From contig CM034609.1 of assembly GCA_020091685.1 (NCBI GenBank), positions 20,533,204-20,597,203 of the forward strand: a stretch of DNA of 64,000 bases, written 5' to 3'. Numbering within the stretch: position 1 is the first letter of the stretch; the number at the start of each line of letters is the position of its first letter. Made by a program: the position numbers and the translations under genes. Positions 12,238-25,599 of this stretch are shown one piece after another. This DNA is from Lutjanus erythropterus (Eukaryota; Chordata; Actinopteri; Lutjaniformes; Lutjanidae). The notes under the pieces are model-generated. The model did no database searches, was not told the DNA's origin, and saw only the letters and a list, made by a program, of their open reading frames with translations.

Positions 12238-13094
12238 GCCCACCTGCGTGCTAACCTTTGTGTTAAAGGTCACAAACGCACCTCAGCCCTTGTGGCTTTG
12301 GTTTTGTAAAAGGTGATAAAAAAGACAGCAGCCTTCAAACTCTTTTAATGTCACGTACTCTCTCACCACACCCCCATACACACATTCAACTTGTGGAGAA
12401 ATCTAACGCTTGACAGGCCTGCTGTGCCTCGTTATGGCTGCTATGAGCGGTTTAGTGAACAGTCAACTGTCACATGAATTTTAGTGTGACATATTGTCAT
12501 ACTCTGTTGCCATAAAAACCCTGTAGGCTGCCCCTACAGCCCAGGGTGTAAGATGCTGTTTTTAAGGCTTGCTATGTTTTTTAATCAGAAATATATTCAG
12601 CAGATTATAAATCACAGGGCTCCACCTGACCCCATGGTTGTAAAATGTTGTTCTGTAACTGATGACTAATTACAGGATGGTGGTTTGAGATCTCTCCTTT
12701 CATTAACAAAAACAGAATCCATGCAGTGCAGATTTGATAAAGCAGCCTGTTTTTTCCAGCCTGCCACTGTGCTGTAAATAATATTCTACGAGTAATGAGT
12801 TGTACAAACATTGTTATTTGTAGCCTACGCAGATCACAAGCATAATTAATCATTTGTGGCATCCGTGCACTGTAAACATTGATGTGGGCACCGCTGACCT
12901 GTGGGATGAACTAGCTCATCGTGGTGAGGACGGTCAGTCCAAGTCAGCTGGAGCAAATTAGACCCCAGAGTCCCTGTAAGTGCACAGGGCTTTTCTGTAA
13001 TTACTGTGTGGACCGCTGTGCCTTAACAGGATTTAATGGTACGGAAGCATCATATATGAAAGCACATTAATCTCCTCCATCAGAATTTGCTTTT

Positions 13095-13865
13095 CAAGGC
13101 TTTGTTCAGACAGAACCATAAAAGGTTCTTCAGGTTGGCCCCATAGGAGAACCCTTTTTGATTCCTAGTAGAAACTTTCAGAAAGGTTCCACTTGGAACC
13201 CTTTTCAGAGAATTCTACCTAGAATCAAACATGAAGGCTTATACCTATAACCATCTGTGAAAAGTTTCCAGAACCCTCTCTGGGGGGTCTATCCAGAAAC
13301 CTTTCCTGCTTCTAAGAGTGCTGACAAGAACTCAGGGGGTTCTGTTGAGAAGCTTTTTATATTCCAAGGGTTTTATCTACAACCAACCCAGGGGGTTCTA
13401 CTGGGAACCCTTTTATATTTCAGGGTTTTATCTAGAGCCCACTCAAGGGGATCTACCAAGGACACTTTTATAATCCAATGGTCTTATCTAGAACATACTC
13501 AGGGGGTTCTACCAATGACCTTTTTATATTCCATGTATTTTATTTAGAACCAACCAAAGAGTTCTACTGAAACACCTTTCATATTCCAGGGGTTTTATCT
13601 ACAACCCACCTAAAGAGTTCTTCTGAGAACCCTTTTATATCATACAAAGAATCTTTGACAAACCCTTGCAAAAAGGTTCTTGAAGGATTTCAACAATATC
13701 TGAAGAACTCCAAAAATGATTCTTTGGATAAAAAAAGTTCTTAATAGAACACCTAGTCTCACAGAGAACCGTTGGTAAACCCTTTCTTCCAAAACAGAGT
13801 TCTTCAGATGCAAGTCGTAGTCCTTCAGGAGGAACCCTTTTGGAACCATTGTGCAGGTTTCTCAA
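13095..13865. mobile_element. AGAACC/GGTTCT foldback repeat, locus 1
   Basis: The whole segment is made of loosely periodic units of about 60 bp with aggttct / agaaccc words and 'ttttatattcca-gggttttatctagaac' phrases. The same vocabulary is found at 21746-22621, 45000-45415, 52620-53894 and 60275-60535. The half-words are inverted complements, so the sequence can fold on itself repeatedly. It contains the internal word ttctaagagtg, which forms the ends of the better preserved copies. No transposase frame is present. Confidence 0.65.
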
Positions 13866-14893
13866 CCTGAGCTGAACAGTTTACACAGTTATTGCAGCTG
13901 TGTTGTCCTTAGCCAGCTGGGATTTTTCACAACAACCTAATTCAGTGGAAACACTCAGCATAGTGTTGCAACATCTGGATCACATGGTGTGTTTAATTTC
14001 TCATTAACCAATTCAAGAAAAGCATGTGTTGCAATTTTCATCTCTGAAATTGGGCACATCAGCATCAGTGGGTTGTTTGTTCTTACATGTTCCTCTCTGT
14101 GTTGTCATCCCCACCTTGTGAATGGCTTTTATATGTTTGAAGTGAGGGGAGCTAAGAGTCTTTAGCTACAGATGAATGCTTTGAAGTAATTGTGTCTTTG
14201 TAGAGCAAGAAGCCACAATGACACCCGACATATTTGTCGAAGCATACCAGACGTAGCTGAGCACCACTTCCCTCACAAATGGTGTTTGATAAATGCCTGG
14301 AATGACATCAAAACTTCACTCCTGAGGCATTTGTTTAAAGAGAGCTCTTCGACGAAAGCGACCGCACTGTTTTGGCAAGAGGTGGGGGTTGGTGTACCCA
14401 TATCTCACAGGAAACAATAGCTTCTGCTTGAGAAACTTCTTAAGTTCACAGGTACAACACACGGTAAACAGCGTATGTGGGGCAAGTATCTTGTTCCATA
14501 CCGGCCTGTTTCCCTCCCGACTCGCACACTGTCAGAAGATAAAAGAGGAAACATAGCAGAAAGAGAGTGGGAAACACAGAGCAACTTCAAAGCTGGAGAA
14601 GAATTTCTTTAAACATGGTTCTCTAAAGACCACATCAAACGCAAGGGGAGGCGAATTGGGGAGGGAGGCAGGGAGGGAGCTGGGCTGGGTTCATGTGTGA
14701 GTGTGTGTGCATGTACATGGATGCGTGCTAGTGAGCATCATAACATGGCATAAAGTTGCAGAGATGCATCTAGGCTATGCCGTTCCAACCCAAGTGTAGA
14801 GAAGAAAAAGAGGCTGTCAGCTCTGATAAAGAGTTTCAAGTGTGTGTGTGTGTGCGTGTGTGTGTTTCTTCTTGTTCTGGGAGGCCTCTTCAG

Positions 14894-15006
14894 CACCCAG
14901 AGAGCACTTCAGCACAGCCGCTGCCAAGGAGACGATCAGAGGGTGGCCCTGCAGCCCACACACACGCTCACGCATACTCACCCTACCGCATCAGGGCTCC
15001 CATCAT
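14894..15006 (+). CDS. Candidate internal exon, unidentified gene
   Basis: A pyrimidine-rich acceptor (ttcttcttgttctgggaggcctcttcag) is followed by 113 bases open in the frame carried over from the 11905-11965 segment, then a near-consensus donor (CAT|GTAAGT). It is somewhat GC-richer than its surroundings. An alternative acceptor at 14900 would change the frame. CA-repeat sequence inside it weakens the case. No protein family is recognised. Confidence 0.15.
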
Positions 15007-15663
15007 GTAAGTGCACAGCCACACACACACATACACGCACACACACATCAAACCACACACTTCATGCTCTTTTATAGCGTATAAACCAGAGTGGATATTG
15101 ATTGTTTTAAACAGAGCATTTACGACGCAAATGCTATTCCTAGGGCTTAGAGTACACCCACACACGTTTTCCCCCATGACACACACAAGCAACACAAACA
15201 CACACACACACACAGAAATGTACAAACAATCAGCAATACATTAAAACAGACATTCTCCACATTCCTGTAAAACCCTCTGGTATCATCTGCAGGCAACACC
15301 ACACAATCACCTCTGTCTCTACAGCCCTTTGTCTGAAGAAAAAGTGACCTTTGTCCTGTTTTGACCGAGGCTGTCTGTGGACTTTCAGACCTGGCGTTTC
15401 AGGCATCGCTCAGTAACAATGGCACTGGTGGAAAAAGAAAGGCTGCTTAAATGGAAACTGTGTAAAGTATTCCAGTCTGAGGTTTGTGTACTGTCTGACC
15501 CTGTGGCTCCTGTTCTTCCTTTCTTTTCATGGAGTTCTTCCTATTTCTCTGTTACTCTGGCACTCTGGCAGACGAACCATTGTGGGCCTGTATCCTTCCT
15601 GGCGGCCTCCTCTCACTGGGTCTCTGCCTGCCTGTCTTTGCCTGTCTGCCCATCTGCCTGCAT

Positions 15664-15705
15664 TTCTTCTGTCTGCCTGTCTGTCTGTCTGTCTGTCTGT
15701 CTGCT
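15664..15705. repeat. (TGTC)n microsatellite
   Basis: About nine TGTC units. Open frames over 100 codons across 15377-15938 read through this tract and its surrounding ctgcctg words. Confidence 0.9.
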
Positions 15706-16734
15706 TTGTGTTTGTTTCTTCCTGCTCCAATAATTATGTTGGTGTCTCTCTACCTATCCAACAGCATGCTAACAATGAACATGTTGATGTTTGGGGATTT
15801 TCCACTGGCACTTTTGGCCACACTGAGTCAAACCGTGCTGCACTGATTTGCATTTTCAGTACCACTTTTATCGTGCCAAGCTGCACTGAGTTGTGCCCGA
15901 GATGGACCTACTCTGAAGCAGGGCCAAAGCAAGCCTGACCCACCTCCCAGCGGGCTGCAGTGACATCTCACTAACTGCAGCCAACCTCTACTCATGTCTG
16001 TGCAGGAGAGCTAAGATGTTTTTAAAACCGTCTGTGATTGTGTATTCACCTGTCAGTTCTTTAGAAGCTTGTCTCTGTGGTTTGTTGTTTAGTTTTTCTG
16101 CTGTGTTGCTATTTTCACGTTCAGGTATCTGCTGTATTTTGCAATCTTGTTCTTTTTTAGCCATGCAGGAGTTGTGTCAAGTGACTGCTGATAAAACCCA
16201 AAAATTTCCTGGTTTTGCTGCTTCATAATAAAACATTTTGAATAACACAATAACTCGGGACTTTTATTGTGAAGAACTTACAGGAAGTTCACTGTTTGTG
16301 TGCCATTTTACAACTGATCGACTAAGCATCAGGTAAAGATTCACCTTCAAGCGAGAAGCCCTGTTGTAATGGAAATGCAAATTGTGTCAATTGACGTATC
16401 AAACTTTGTTCAACATCTTTATCTCACATGTTAGCAAGCAAACCTTTTCCATCTGCAGGTGGGCTATTGGGTCACAAACCAGATTAATGAACAAACTGAA
16501 AATTTGACTTAATCGTGGCACTAGGATGTGATGATCATCAATTCACCATATTCACACAGTGGCCATTTTCCTCTGATGTCACACTCAGGATGGGAAGCTC
16601 AAATGTCATTCCGACAAATCGTTATCAACTGAAAAAACAATGGATAGTGAAAATCTGGAGGAACATCAGGCTTGACTTCTTCAAATTTAGGTTCATGTCC
16701 ATAACAAAGGTGGCAGGGCTGGTATTAGGGAAGT

Positions 16735-17120
16735 CAGGGTGTTTTCACATTAGATATAATTACTTTGTACCATGCCTGAGTACAATTGCCCCCCTTCCCC
16801 ACTCCTCTACTGGTCAGCTTTCACATTAGTTATGTTGTTCTGTATCTGAGTACACTTGCATCATCATCTATACAACTGTTGTAGAAAAGCTGACCAATTG
16901 CAATCTAATACCAGTCCACTTCCTTGTTTTGGTACAGTTAGCTTTCACACCTGATACAAACCATACTTGGGTGCACACAAACCATACTCAAGACCACCTT
17001 TTTAAGTGGACCTGGGCTCAGATCAACAAACCGTGCCCAAGTGTGGTATGCAGCGTTCACACTAATCAAAGGAACTTGACATTGGGATCAAGTCTCGTCA
17101 GATACGGGCCCGGGTCCCTG
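16735..17120. repeat. Dispersed teleost repeat (ttcaca...gagtacacttgc type)
   Basis: The phrase ttcacattag/ttcacacctgat recurs four times with nearby tgagtaca-ttgc and aaaccatact words. This is the style of an abundant fish MITE. The family is not assigned by search. Confidence 0.5.
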
Positions 17121-18692
17121 ATGTCAAAGATCTGGCTCTGGTTTCGGTGCCCTTTCAGGCCTGAAAAAACTCCTCCTCTGGGGGTCTAGTCTGGTTTGTT
17201 GTAGCTCATGTTGACAGTTAGCTGATAAAATCATATAGTGTGTGAGATATTCAGATTCTAAACAGTCTTTGGATCTAATCACAGCCAGTCATTCTGATAA
17301 GATTTAAAAAAAAAAACATTTGTGATTGATTTAGAAAAGGCATATATTAGTGCACAAAAAATCTCACCAGAATGAAGGAAATGAAGTGAAGTGAGGGACC
17401 CCCCCAATGCTGACACAAAGCCTACAGCCTTGCACGTTGCCCACAGCTTTCCATCCATGATCTCAGCCAAACTCTGTGCTGTCCTCCTTTTTGGCATTTT
17501 CCATGCAGATGTCACTATGTATAAACAGTGCAAGCTGTTGATTGCCATCTATGTTTATTTTGGTACAACAGTGGTGTTCGCATGGGATTTTTTGGGGTCT
17601 TCCGCCAGAGCTTCAGTGGTTACTGACCAGTCGCACAGTGTGTTCTCTAGTGTATTTACTTCCTGACTGTGAAAGACTAAAAAAAAATCTGTCCAAGTTG
17701 GTGGAAACAGTCTTAAATGTGCTTGTTCCAGTTGTTGTAGGTTTAAGCTAGGCTTCAATCTTCAACGCTTCTCGAGACGGCATCTGACAAAGACACAAAG
17801 TCAGCTGTAAAACAAGGATTCTGAAGCCATTATGCTTTTTTTCTCAGAAAAATGTCCTTGCAGTAGATATTATGTTAACATTTGGTTAAAAAAACAACAA
17901 AAACACCTAAAAAAACATCTAAATCATGGCATTAGGAACATGTCAGATATAAAATACACCCACAAAATACAACACCTTGGTTGTGATAAACTGGTAGGAG
18001 TTGGAAAGGCTGCCCTGCGGAAAATGAGACGTTAATAATCTGCACAGCTGTGTGTCCTTTGATGGCAGTGGTGAACGCTGGAAGCCTATCACAGGCTCAA
18101 TCGCTTCACACATTAGAGTTTACGTTTGTCATTTATCATTTGCGTCTTCCTCTGAAACAAGTAACAGACACAGACAGCAATTCGCACACAAAGACACACA
18201 ACCACAGGATGCGATCAGAATTTGAACATCCTCTCTGCCCCCTCAACATCCTGTGTGAAAACCCTACCACCACAGCAGCACAGGAAGCTGTGTCTGGAAG
18301 GAAGGACACTGAGGTTAGTAGGGACATGACTACACCACAGTGAGACGAGATGAATGAAATAATGACGCAAATATTGCAATCAATACTAATAGAGTTTAGG
18401 TTCAATACAACTTCCTTCCTCGCTGCCATATGCAAGCTGGGAGTTGAAAAGTGTGTGACAGGCGTTAGATAACATCCATTCATTACCACATGAGACGCTC
18501 ATCCAGCTGATCGTGTGTACCAACCTGTGTGAAAGAGTCAGTACTAACGTGATTAGGTTTGATGCTGCAGATGCTTTGCCTCAGGACATTGTTCTGCTCT
18601 CTGATCCTTCGTAATTGATACACGGATGTGGGTGGATGGCTAACACCGGCGAGCAAGGAGAGAGGGAGGAAGATGAAGAGGAAGAGTAAAAA

Positions 18693-18704
18693 GGGGGGGG
18701 GGGG
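18693..18704. repeat. G12 homopolymer
   Basis: Twelve consecutive G bases in a purine-rich context. Confidence 0.95.
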
Positions 18705-20154
18705 TTGTGTATGCAGAAAATAGGGTAGAAGAGGCACCTGCTGGGTCCACATGGTTTTGAATGGCCCAGCTTAAGTGGCTGCACTCACGCATGCATCAGA
18801 CTGAAGCGTTGCCCCTGCTGTGAGTAAATGTGGTTGCAAGCACATGGTGCCTCTGATCAAGGCTATTGGCAGGGTGGTTTGCGTTATCCGGGGGGCGAAC
18901 CAGAGATGGTGGGCTAGGTTTTTTATTTTGATAGAGTTGAGGCACAGGTGCACGTTGTAAAGAAGCATAGTTAAGGGTGAAACGGGGATAGAGGGAGAAA
19001 GATTTCGGTACACAGAGAAGTGGGGGAAGCAGAAAAACAAGTGCAGCAAACAACAAACAGGGGAGAGCGGATAGATGCCAATGCCAACTTATTAAAAAAT
19101 ACATTTATTTTGCAATATCTGAGCACAGCAACTATAGAATGGTTAAGTGCAATAGTTCTCTGTCTGGACTAGAGTTGGGTACCAAAGCCCTGTGCTAATA
19201 TGGCACCAGTTCCTGTATGACCAAAGCCAAATTCAGATTACAGTGCCACAAAAGTGCCTAGTTAACATTACCACAACAATAACTCTGCATGGCTTTCGCT
19301 AGCTAGTAGCTACACGTTTAAAATGCTGAGCTAAATAGTCTAAAGTGTGGCTGCATTTCCCTCAAAAGGATTCCAACACCAGGTGGGATATCTAACAAAT
19401 GTATAAAAATAATTGTGTGTAAATGGTGGAAGCATCTGGTGACGCACAGGATACAGTTGTGAGTAGAGGGAAGCACTGCACTCAACTGCTTGTGTGACCC
19501 GATGCCAAACTCAACAACCAGCAGTATGGGCATCTCTGACCCCTGGAGAGCATGGATATGAAACACTAGATGCAAGGTCATAATGACTTGACGTTTCTAT
19601 CTGTGATAAAGAGACCACTGATGATGATGATAGCAGCCTTTCGTCAGTTTAGCCAATATGATCATATTCATATGAAGTTGGAACCCTCCCAAAAATTTTG
19701 TAAAACCAAAACAATGAGCTAAAGACTGTTTCCGGTAATAATTCTCTGTGGGGAAGGCACAACCATAAGTCATAACCATAACATCATATCACCAGATCTG
19801 ATGTCCAAAACAACAATAAATTCAATTTGTATGGACACAGTCTGAAGCTTGTTCATAACGCCGGTTATCAGTTATAAATATACAGCAGCCTTTCTCTGTA
19901 TAGCTTCACTACAGTTAACAAAAAAAAGACACAAAATAGTTAAAATGACTGATAACTTGCAACAAGTAGTGATATTAAGGCCACAGAAATTAAATAACTG
20001 CCGCTTTAACAGCAGAGTAAATCATGAGCGAAGCACACAACACAGAAATGCATGAACAATATAAACTCCACAGTAGCTGCAGTCACAAGCACACATGTGG
20101 TTGTTGCAGCCTACTCACTTGTGAGAAAGTCATTCTGTCAGTCCTCAACAATGT

Positions 20155-20688
20155 CTCTTAGTTCAACTTTGCTTGACCCCGACCCTGACCCCTCCTGACT
20201 CGTGGAAGCTCAGGCAGGCTGCAGGGACACTGAAGGAGTGCAAGACGAGGTCAACACTGTAAAATGACAATAACAAGCAAGGACGAGCCCTCCAGTGTTA
20301 TTTGATCAGCTGTTTATAACTCTGTCAGCTGCTTAAAATAAGCCTGCTTTCCTGAAAACAAAAGCCCATTGCTCTAAAAATACCCACTCACTGGAGTTGG
20401 AGTTCAGTGACTGTCTGCCAGACTCCATTAACATATTGCTCAGTTTAACCGTTATAAACTTCTATTCCTTCTAAAAGATCCTTAATGATTTCTTACGACT
20501 CACAAACAGACAGTAACTATTACTACTACTACTAACATTAACTTGAACTCTAAACAAACTTTAAGTTAGCAGCGTTAATTGTCAGAGTGGCAAGTATTCG
20601 AACTTAACACGTTTCCTTAATCTCTGATGACATATGTTGGTCAGTTTATGATTTAATACAGTAAATATATTACAGATTTCTCCTTTAA
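20155..20688 (+). repeat. Three-copy dispersed repeat, copy B
   Basis: It aligns by eye with copy C (42611-43167) and with the reverse complement of copy A (7441-8013). It starts near cctgacccctcctgactc and ends at acagatttctcctttaa, the same end as copy C. It appears to lack the outermost 5' part present in A and C. Confidence 0.7.
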
Positions 20689-20765
20689 CTGGTAAATGGT
20701 TAAGTTTTAAGTATTAATACCTTTTAAATTGCACTGAGATGTAGATGAGAGGAACAGATGGAACC

Positions 20766-20767
<2 letters not shown>

Positions 20768-20846
<79 letters not shown>
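20768..20846. repeat. (TG)n microsatellite, about 39 units, uninterrupted
   Basis: A pure alternating TG tract of 79 bp, the longest perfect microsatellite in the window. The open frames on both strands here are dinucleotide artefacts. Confidence 0.98.
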
Positions 20847-20849
<3 letters not shown>

Positions 20850-21745
20850 GACCCACTCAGCAGAGAAACATCTGTGTGTGGATCCACCTGCATGCAATCA
20901 TCTACACACAACATCTGCGTTTATCAGTCAGTAAGCACAAAGAAACCAATCTACTTATCCAATACCACACTGAGATGCCAAAATTACTTTTCCATTGAAA
21001 TTCTGAGCCACCATACACATGCCCATATATTCGGGATCGGATGTCAAGAGTGTCTGTGAGTCACAGATTTTGAATGCTCATGGTCTTGGCAGATGTTACA
21101 GCCAGATAACATCAAATGAAAGTTGGACACACGCACACACACCCACAGTTGGAGCAGTCGTCTATGTGAGTAACTACAAAGGCTGAGCTGAGAAGTCAGT
21201 TATCAAGTGCTTGTGGTGGGTTAAAGATGAAGCTAACTGACTGCGCAGATGCCTGCCAATTCTGCACTTAAAGATTCTTCTGCGTCTGACACGAAACTCA
21301 TTTTCCCTTCTTCTGTCATGGGGCGTTGTAGTGTTTCAAATAGATGAACGCAGATACTCTCTAACAGTCACTTCCACCGCACCGTCGTCTCAAAACGTCA
21401 ATGAGAGTACAACTCTCGTTATTAGTCACAACAGAAGAGAAAGTCGACGGCTCCCTACAGCTGCTCTCTTTTACAGGGGAATCTTTAAACTGAGCTGCAA
21501 GAATACTGTTCAGAATACTGCTCGCTTGTAAAATGCTGAATAAAGTGAGTGGAACCTGGGAACATGTGCAGTTAGAGTTGGAGATGAGCATCAAACTCTC
21601 AAGAAGGTTCCCAAAAATAGAATAAAGTAAGATTGTTTTACTCCTATGAAGCAGTAATATGTGACACTTAGTGTATGTGAAGGATCTGGTACCTAAAACC
21701 CATGAGGGCGTGAAATGATCCAGGGAAAGTATCTTTGAGTGAGTC

Positions 21746-22621
21746 CACTCTTAGAAATTAGGGTTTTGAAATAAGAATATAACAGGAACCTTGGGTGGGT
21801 TCTACATGAAACCTCTTGAAATGTACAGTAAAAGGATTCTCACCTTTTCTTCGTGAAACCCTTTGGAATATAAGAGAGTTCTCTGTAGAACCTTTGGGTG
21901 GTTTCTATATGAAACCCTCTGGGTATATAAAAGGGTTCTCAGTAGAACCCCCTAGGCTGACTTTAGATGAAACACTTTGGGTTCTTGGTAGAACTGTCGG
22001 AAGACAAGAGGGTTTTAGGTGCAAACTTTAAATACTGTATATTTTTAGATCCCTCTGGCTGGGTTCCACATGAGACCCTTAGAATAGCTCTCAATGGAAC
22101 CCTATGGGTGTGTTCTTGTTAGCACCTGTTGAGGAAGTAAAGGTTATGGATAGAACCTTTAAAGAGGGTTCTTGGTGGAACCAGTACACCACAGAAGGAT
22201 TCTCTGGGTGGAACATGTCACAAATGTTCTGAGTATAACCTTTTATTCTAGGTAGAACTGTCTGAGAGGGTTTCAGGTGGAACACTGATGAAAAGTTCTA
22301 CCAGGAACCAAAAGGGATTCTCCTAGGGGTCAAGCTGAAGAACACTGTATGGCCCTGTTTAGCACATTTATTTCTGAGTGTGTGTTAGTGAGTGAGCGGA
22401 AATATATAATAGAACCCCCTGGGTGGGCTCCCAATGAAACCCTTGTAATATAAAAGGGTTTTTGTATAACCCATTATGCTGGGTTCTAGGTAGAACACTC
22501 TCAAAGGGTTCCAAGTAGAACCTTTATGAAAGGTTCTACCAGGAACCAAAAATTATTCTCCTGTGGGAACAAGTTGTAGAAGACTGTACGGTTCTAGTTA
22601 GCACCTTTATTTCTAAGAGTG
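21746..22621. mobile_element. AGAACC/GGTTCT foldback element, locus 2, with terminal inverted repeats
   Basis: The left end reads cactcttagaaat and the right end reads atttctaagagtg, a perfect 13-bp terminal inverted repeat. The interior is packed with ggttctagnnagaacc-like palindromes. An internal atttctgagtgtg at about 22368 suggests either two nested or tandem copies. No coding capacity is seen. Confidence 0.75.
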
Positions 22622-22689
22622 TGTTCGAGAGTGAGGGGAGTGAAGTGAAAAACATCTACAGCAGCACACACACCAACAGCGTGCCTGCA

Positions 22690-22694
22690 TGTGT

Positions 22695-22727
<33 letters not shown>
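22690..22727. repeat. (TG)n microsatellite
   Basis: About 18 TG units with one tat interruption. Confidence 0.93.
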
Positions 22728-22730
<3 letters not shown>

Positions 22731-23589
22731 GTTGTGGGGCAGCTCTGTGTGCATATGCAGTGTGAGGAGAGTGCTGGGGGGAGACCACCTACACTTCCAC
22801 CTGCTCTGCCTTTTAGAGGGGCCTCTTCAATCACAAGGCTGGGGTCATTATGGATGCGAGCCTCTAGCCGCCAGGCATTGTTTAGCTATTTCTGTCCTCG
22901 CGCTTTACAGTGAAACATCGAGCAAGAGCCCCATTAAAACCTGCGCTTCAAAACACGAGCAGCCACGACAGGAAACATCAGGTCCTCTACATCAGACTCT
23001 CTTGTCTCTCATGTGGAAGATAAAATCCTGAAAAGTACGAGGCAACAACTGAGCTATGTGTTCCTTAAGACTGTTCCACTTACAAATGTGTTTCATCATT
23101 CTTTGTCAAGAACAAAAGATAAAATCAATGAAGCTCTGCAACAAAACAAACTTGTCTTTATTATGGAGGTAGATGAGATAATAAACGAGGACACCTCTAA
23201 CTTTGCCCAGACTAACACGGTGATGAGTAATGACAAAGCAGTGAACTGTTTGACAGGCACTGTGAAGATGACTAAGTCCAAACTTTCAGAGTGAGATATG
23301 AAGGGGGAAGATGTTGTTTGTTCTTGACTTCAGGGAAAACTATCTCAATGCTTCTTATGTTTTTCCTGTTTTGGTAGCTCTTCTGTGAAGCTGCTTCACT
23401 TAAAGTCAACCACCCTATATTACTTGAGAGGGTTTGGTTTGGGCAAGATGAAAGGTAAGATGAGTTCAAGGCAACTGTGCAGGCAGGGAATCATATCTCC
23501 CAGAAACCCAATACCAAAGGAAAAAATGGTAACAGGACAAAATAAATTGACCTTTTTTTTGTTAGAAGATGAAATGTAAAACAAATGTA

Positions 23590-23800
23590 TTACACATAAG
23601 ATTAAAGGATTTTTTGGCATTTGGGAAATGGTGTATATTTGTTTTCTTTCTTAAGAGTTAGATGAAAAGATTGGATTGAAAGTCACTCTCATGTCTTCAG
23701 AGCTAGCGGAAGGTTAGGTTAGCTGAGCATGAAAACTGTAAATAACAGGAAAGAGCTCCAAATGCGCCTACCAGCACCAAAAAAGCTCACGAACAAGTCA
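23590..23800. repeat. Dispersed teleost repeat (tttggcatttgggaaat ... gagttagatgaaaagattg type)
   Basis: The order ggcatttgggaaat, ttgttttctttcttaagagttagatgaaaagatt, cactctcatgtct, ggttagcttagc-like words is one I recognise as a common fish repeat, from memory only. Confidence 0.5.
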
Positions 23801-25432
23801 TCTCTTGTTTGTTTAAGCTACACAAGTATAAGTGTACAAATGACGTGTTGAAGTGGTGTTGGAATAATTGGAGAAATGAGTCCCCCTCTGGGAAAATTCA
23901 CATGGATGCCTCCTCAAGCTGGAACAGTAATTCAGAAAGTCAGCAAAAATTCTGGCCCCCAACTTGCAGAGTTGTTGTCTATTGACGTCATACACTTGGG
24001 TCTAAATAACCACACTGGCTATTCCACCCCAGGTGCAAACAATGTTGTTGGCTACCAACATCTGGGTGCAAACAGCGTCTGCCACATTTATTATCCCAAA
24101 CGATTCCCTCAAAAAATGCAAATTCTCAGTGTTTTTTTTTAAAGAGGTGGGAGCCTCGAAACTTCTCAGATGTAGCCAGATACCTTCTCTGTTTGAAACA
24201 CTAGTAAACAACTCTGTCATGCAAACAATTAAACAGTGATTTGTGACCAAACAAGACTCTTAAATGGCCCATAGAGAGTCTATATTTGGAGCAGAGCTTC
24301 CTAAATGCACTACTTAAGGTAAACTACATTAAATGTGAGGTAATTAGTGTGCCACATAACAGACCACAGACTGCTAATTGTGCTGCCTGTGGTTGTCTCT
24401 GCTTGCCTCCACCCAGCAGAACCTGCAGACTGCTCTTAATGGTAACCTCAGCATCTATTCAGCACGAGATCACTGTCCGAGCGCAGAGCACGCAAACAGT
24501 AATTGTCAGCTGAGGTGTGATACAAAAACACGTCTGATAGCAGGCTGAGTTGAGGCACAGGGCACGGTGTGGTATGTGTGTTTGTCTGTTTCAGTACAAA
24601 CTGCAGCACAAGGTGGTGCACCAGCAAAAGTGCATTTACATTTGTGAGTAAGAGTGTGACTGTGAGCGAGAGTGGAGTGCGGTGTCTGTGTTTGCGCGAG
24701 TGGATGAAATATGTGGGTGTTGTGGGGGAGTTGGATGATTTTTACAGGCTCTGATTCACTCGAGGGCATCCGTGTCCAGGCTTGTTTAAGACGTGCCGGG
24801 TCCCGGGCGTCGGGAATGGCGCTCAGTTACAGGATCACGCAAAGGCTCCCTGAGGCTTAACAGGAGTTGCCGACGCAGACAAAGTCACAAAATCTGTGGC
24901 CTTTTATGTTGACAGAAAAACTTACATGTGAGTGTTTGCCCCCAAAAGCTGCTTGCACTGCACCTTTTCTCTGAACTATCCCTAACCAGAGAAAATCCCA
25001 CTGGATTTCTATCAGACTGACACAAGTACAGTGAAAGCATGTGTGTTTTATGACTGATTGTGTTGCTGTTTGTTTATATTACTTAATGAGGTCTGAGGGC
25101 GTGTGTGTGTGACTTGAAACTTACTCACTCCACTGTCATCGGCTCGAACTTTGCACCTCTTCGTCTTTGTACACCGGTGACGTCATTCCTGTCAAGGTCA
25201 TGACCTTCCCATCATTCATATCCCCCCCAGAAGGGATTCCCTGGTCTGGTTTTATCTCCAGTATGACGTGCTGGTGTCTAACACAGCAAAGTTTCCACTT
25301 TATTTATTTGGATTCAGATGAGGAGGGAAACCAGGAAGTGGACCAGACACTGAGGATAAGACTCAACACAGACAAGGAACAACTGCTGACAGGCAAAGAG
25401 GAAAGGGGAGTTTTGCGGAGCAGATGCGATTG

Positions 25433-25434
<2 letters not shown>

Positions 25435-25467
<33 letters not shown>
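25435..25467. repeat. (CA)n microsatellite
   Basis: A pure CA tract of 33 bp. Confidence 0.95.
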
Positions 25468-25472
<5 letters not shown>

Positions 25473-25599
25473 GATTTCTGATAAAGATTTTTTAGGGCTC
25501 AAAAATGACTGCTCACTTTTATAAATCACTGTGGTTCTGAATTTGAATTCCCCATTTATTCACTCCATTTACATATCAGAAAATCCTTATATAAATGAA

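Noticed and set aside
15377-15938. Overlapping + strand frames of 105-150 codons rich in Cys, Leu and Ser
   Set aside because: They read through a TGTC microsatellite in all three frames. The hydrophobic appearance is compositional.
18205-18311. Possible + strand exon ending at GAG|GTTAGT
   Set aside because: The preceding acceptor lacks a pyrimidine tract, and the frame matches nothing.
20768-20846. Possible CRISPR or minisatellite array
   Set aside because: It is a simple TG dinucleotide repeat with no spacers; the genome is eukaryotic.
25167-25481. 104-codon + strand frame ending in a CA repeat
   Set aside because: No recognised domain, and it ends in a microsatellite. The acidic middle part is suggestive but not enough.
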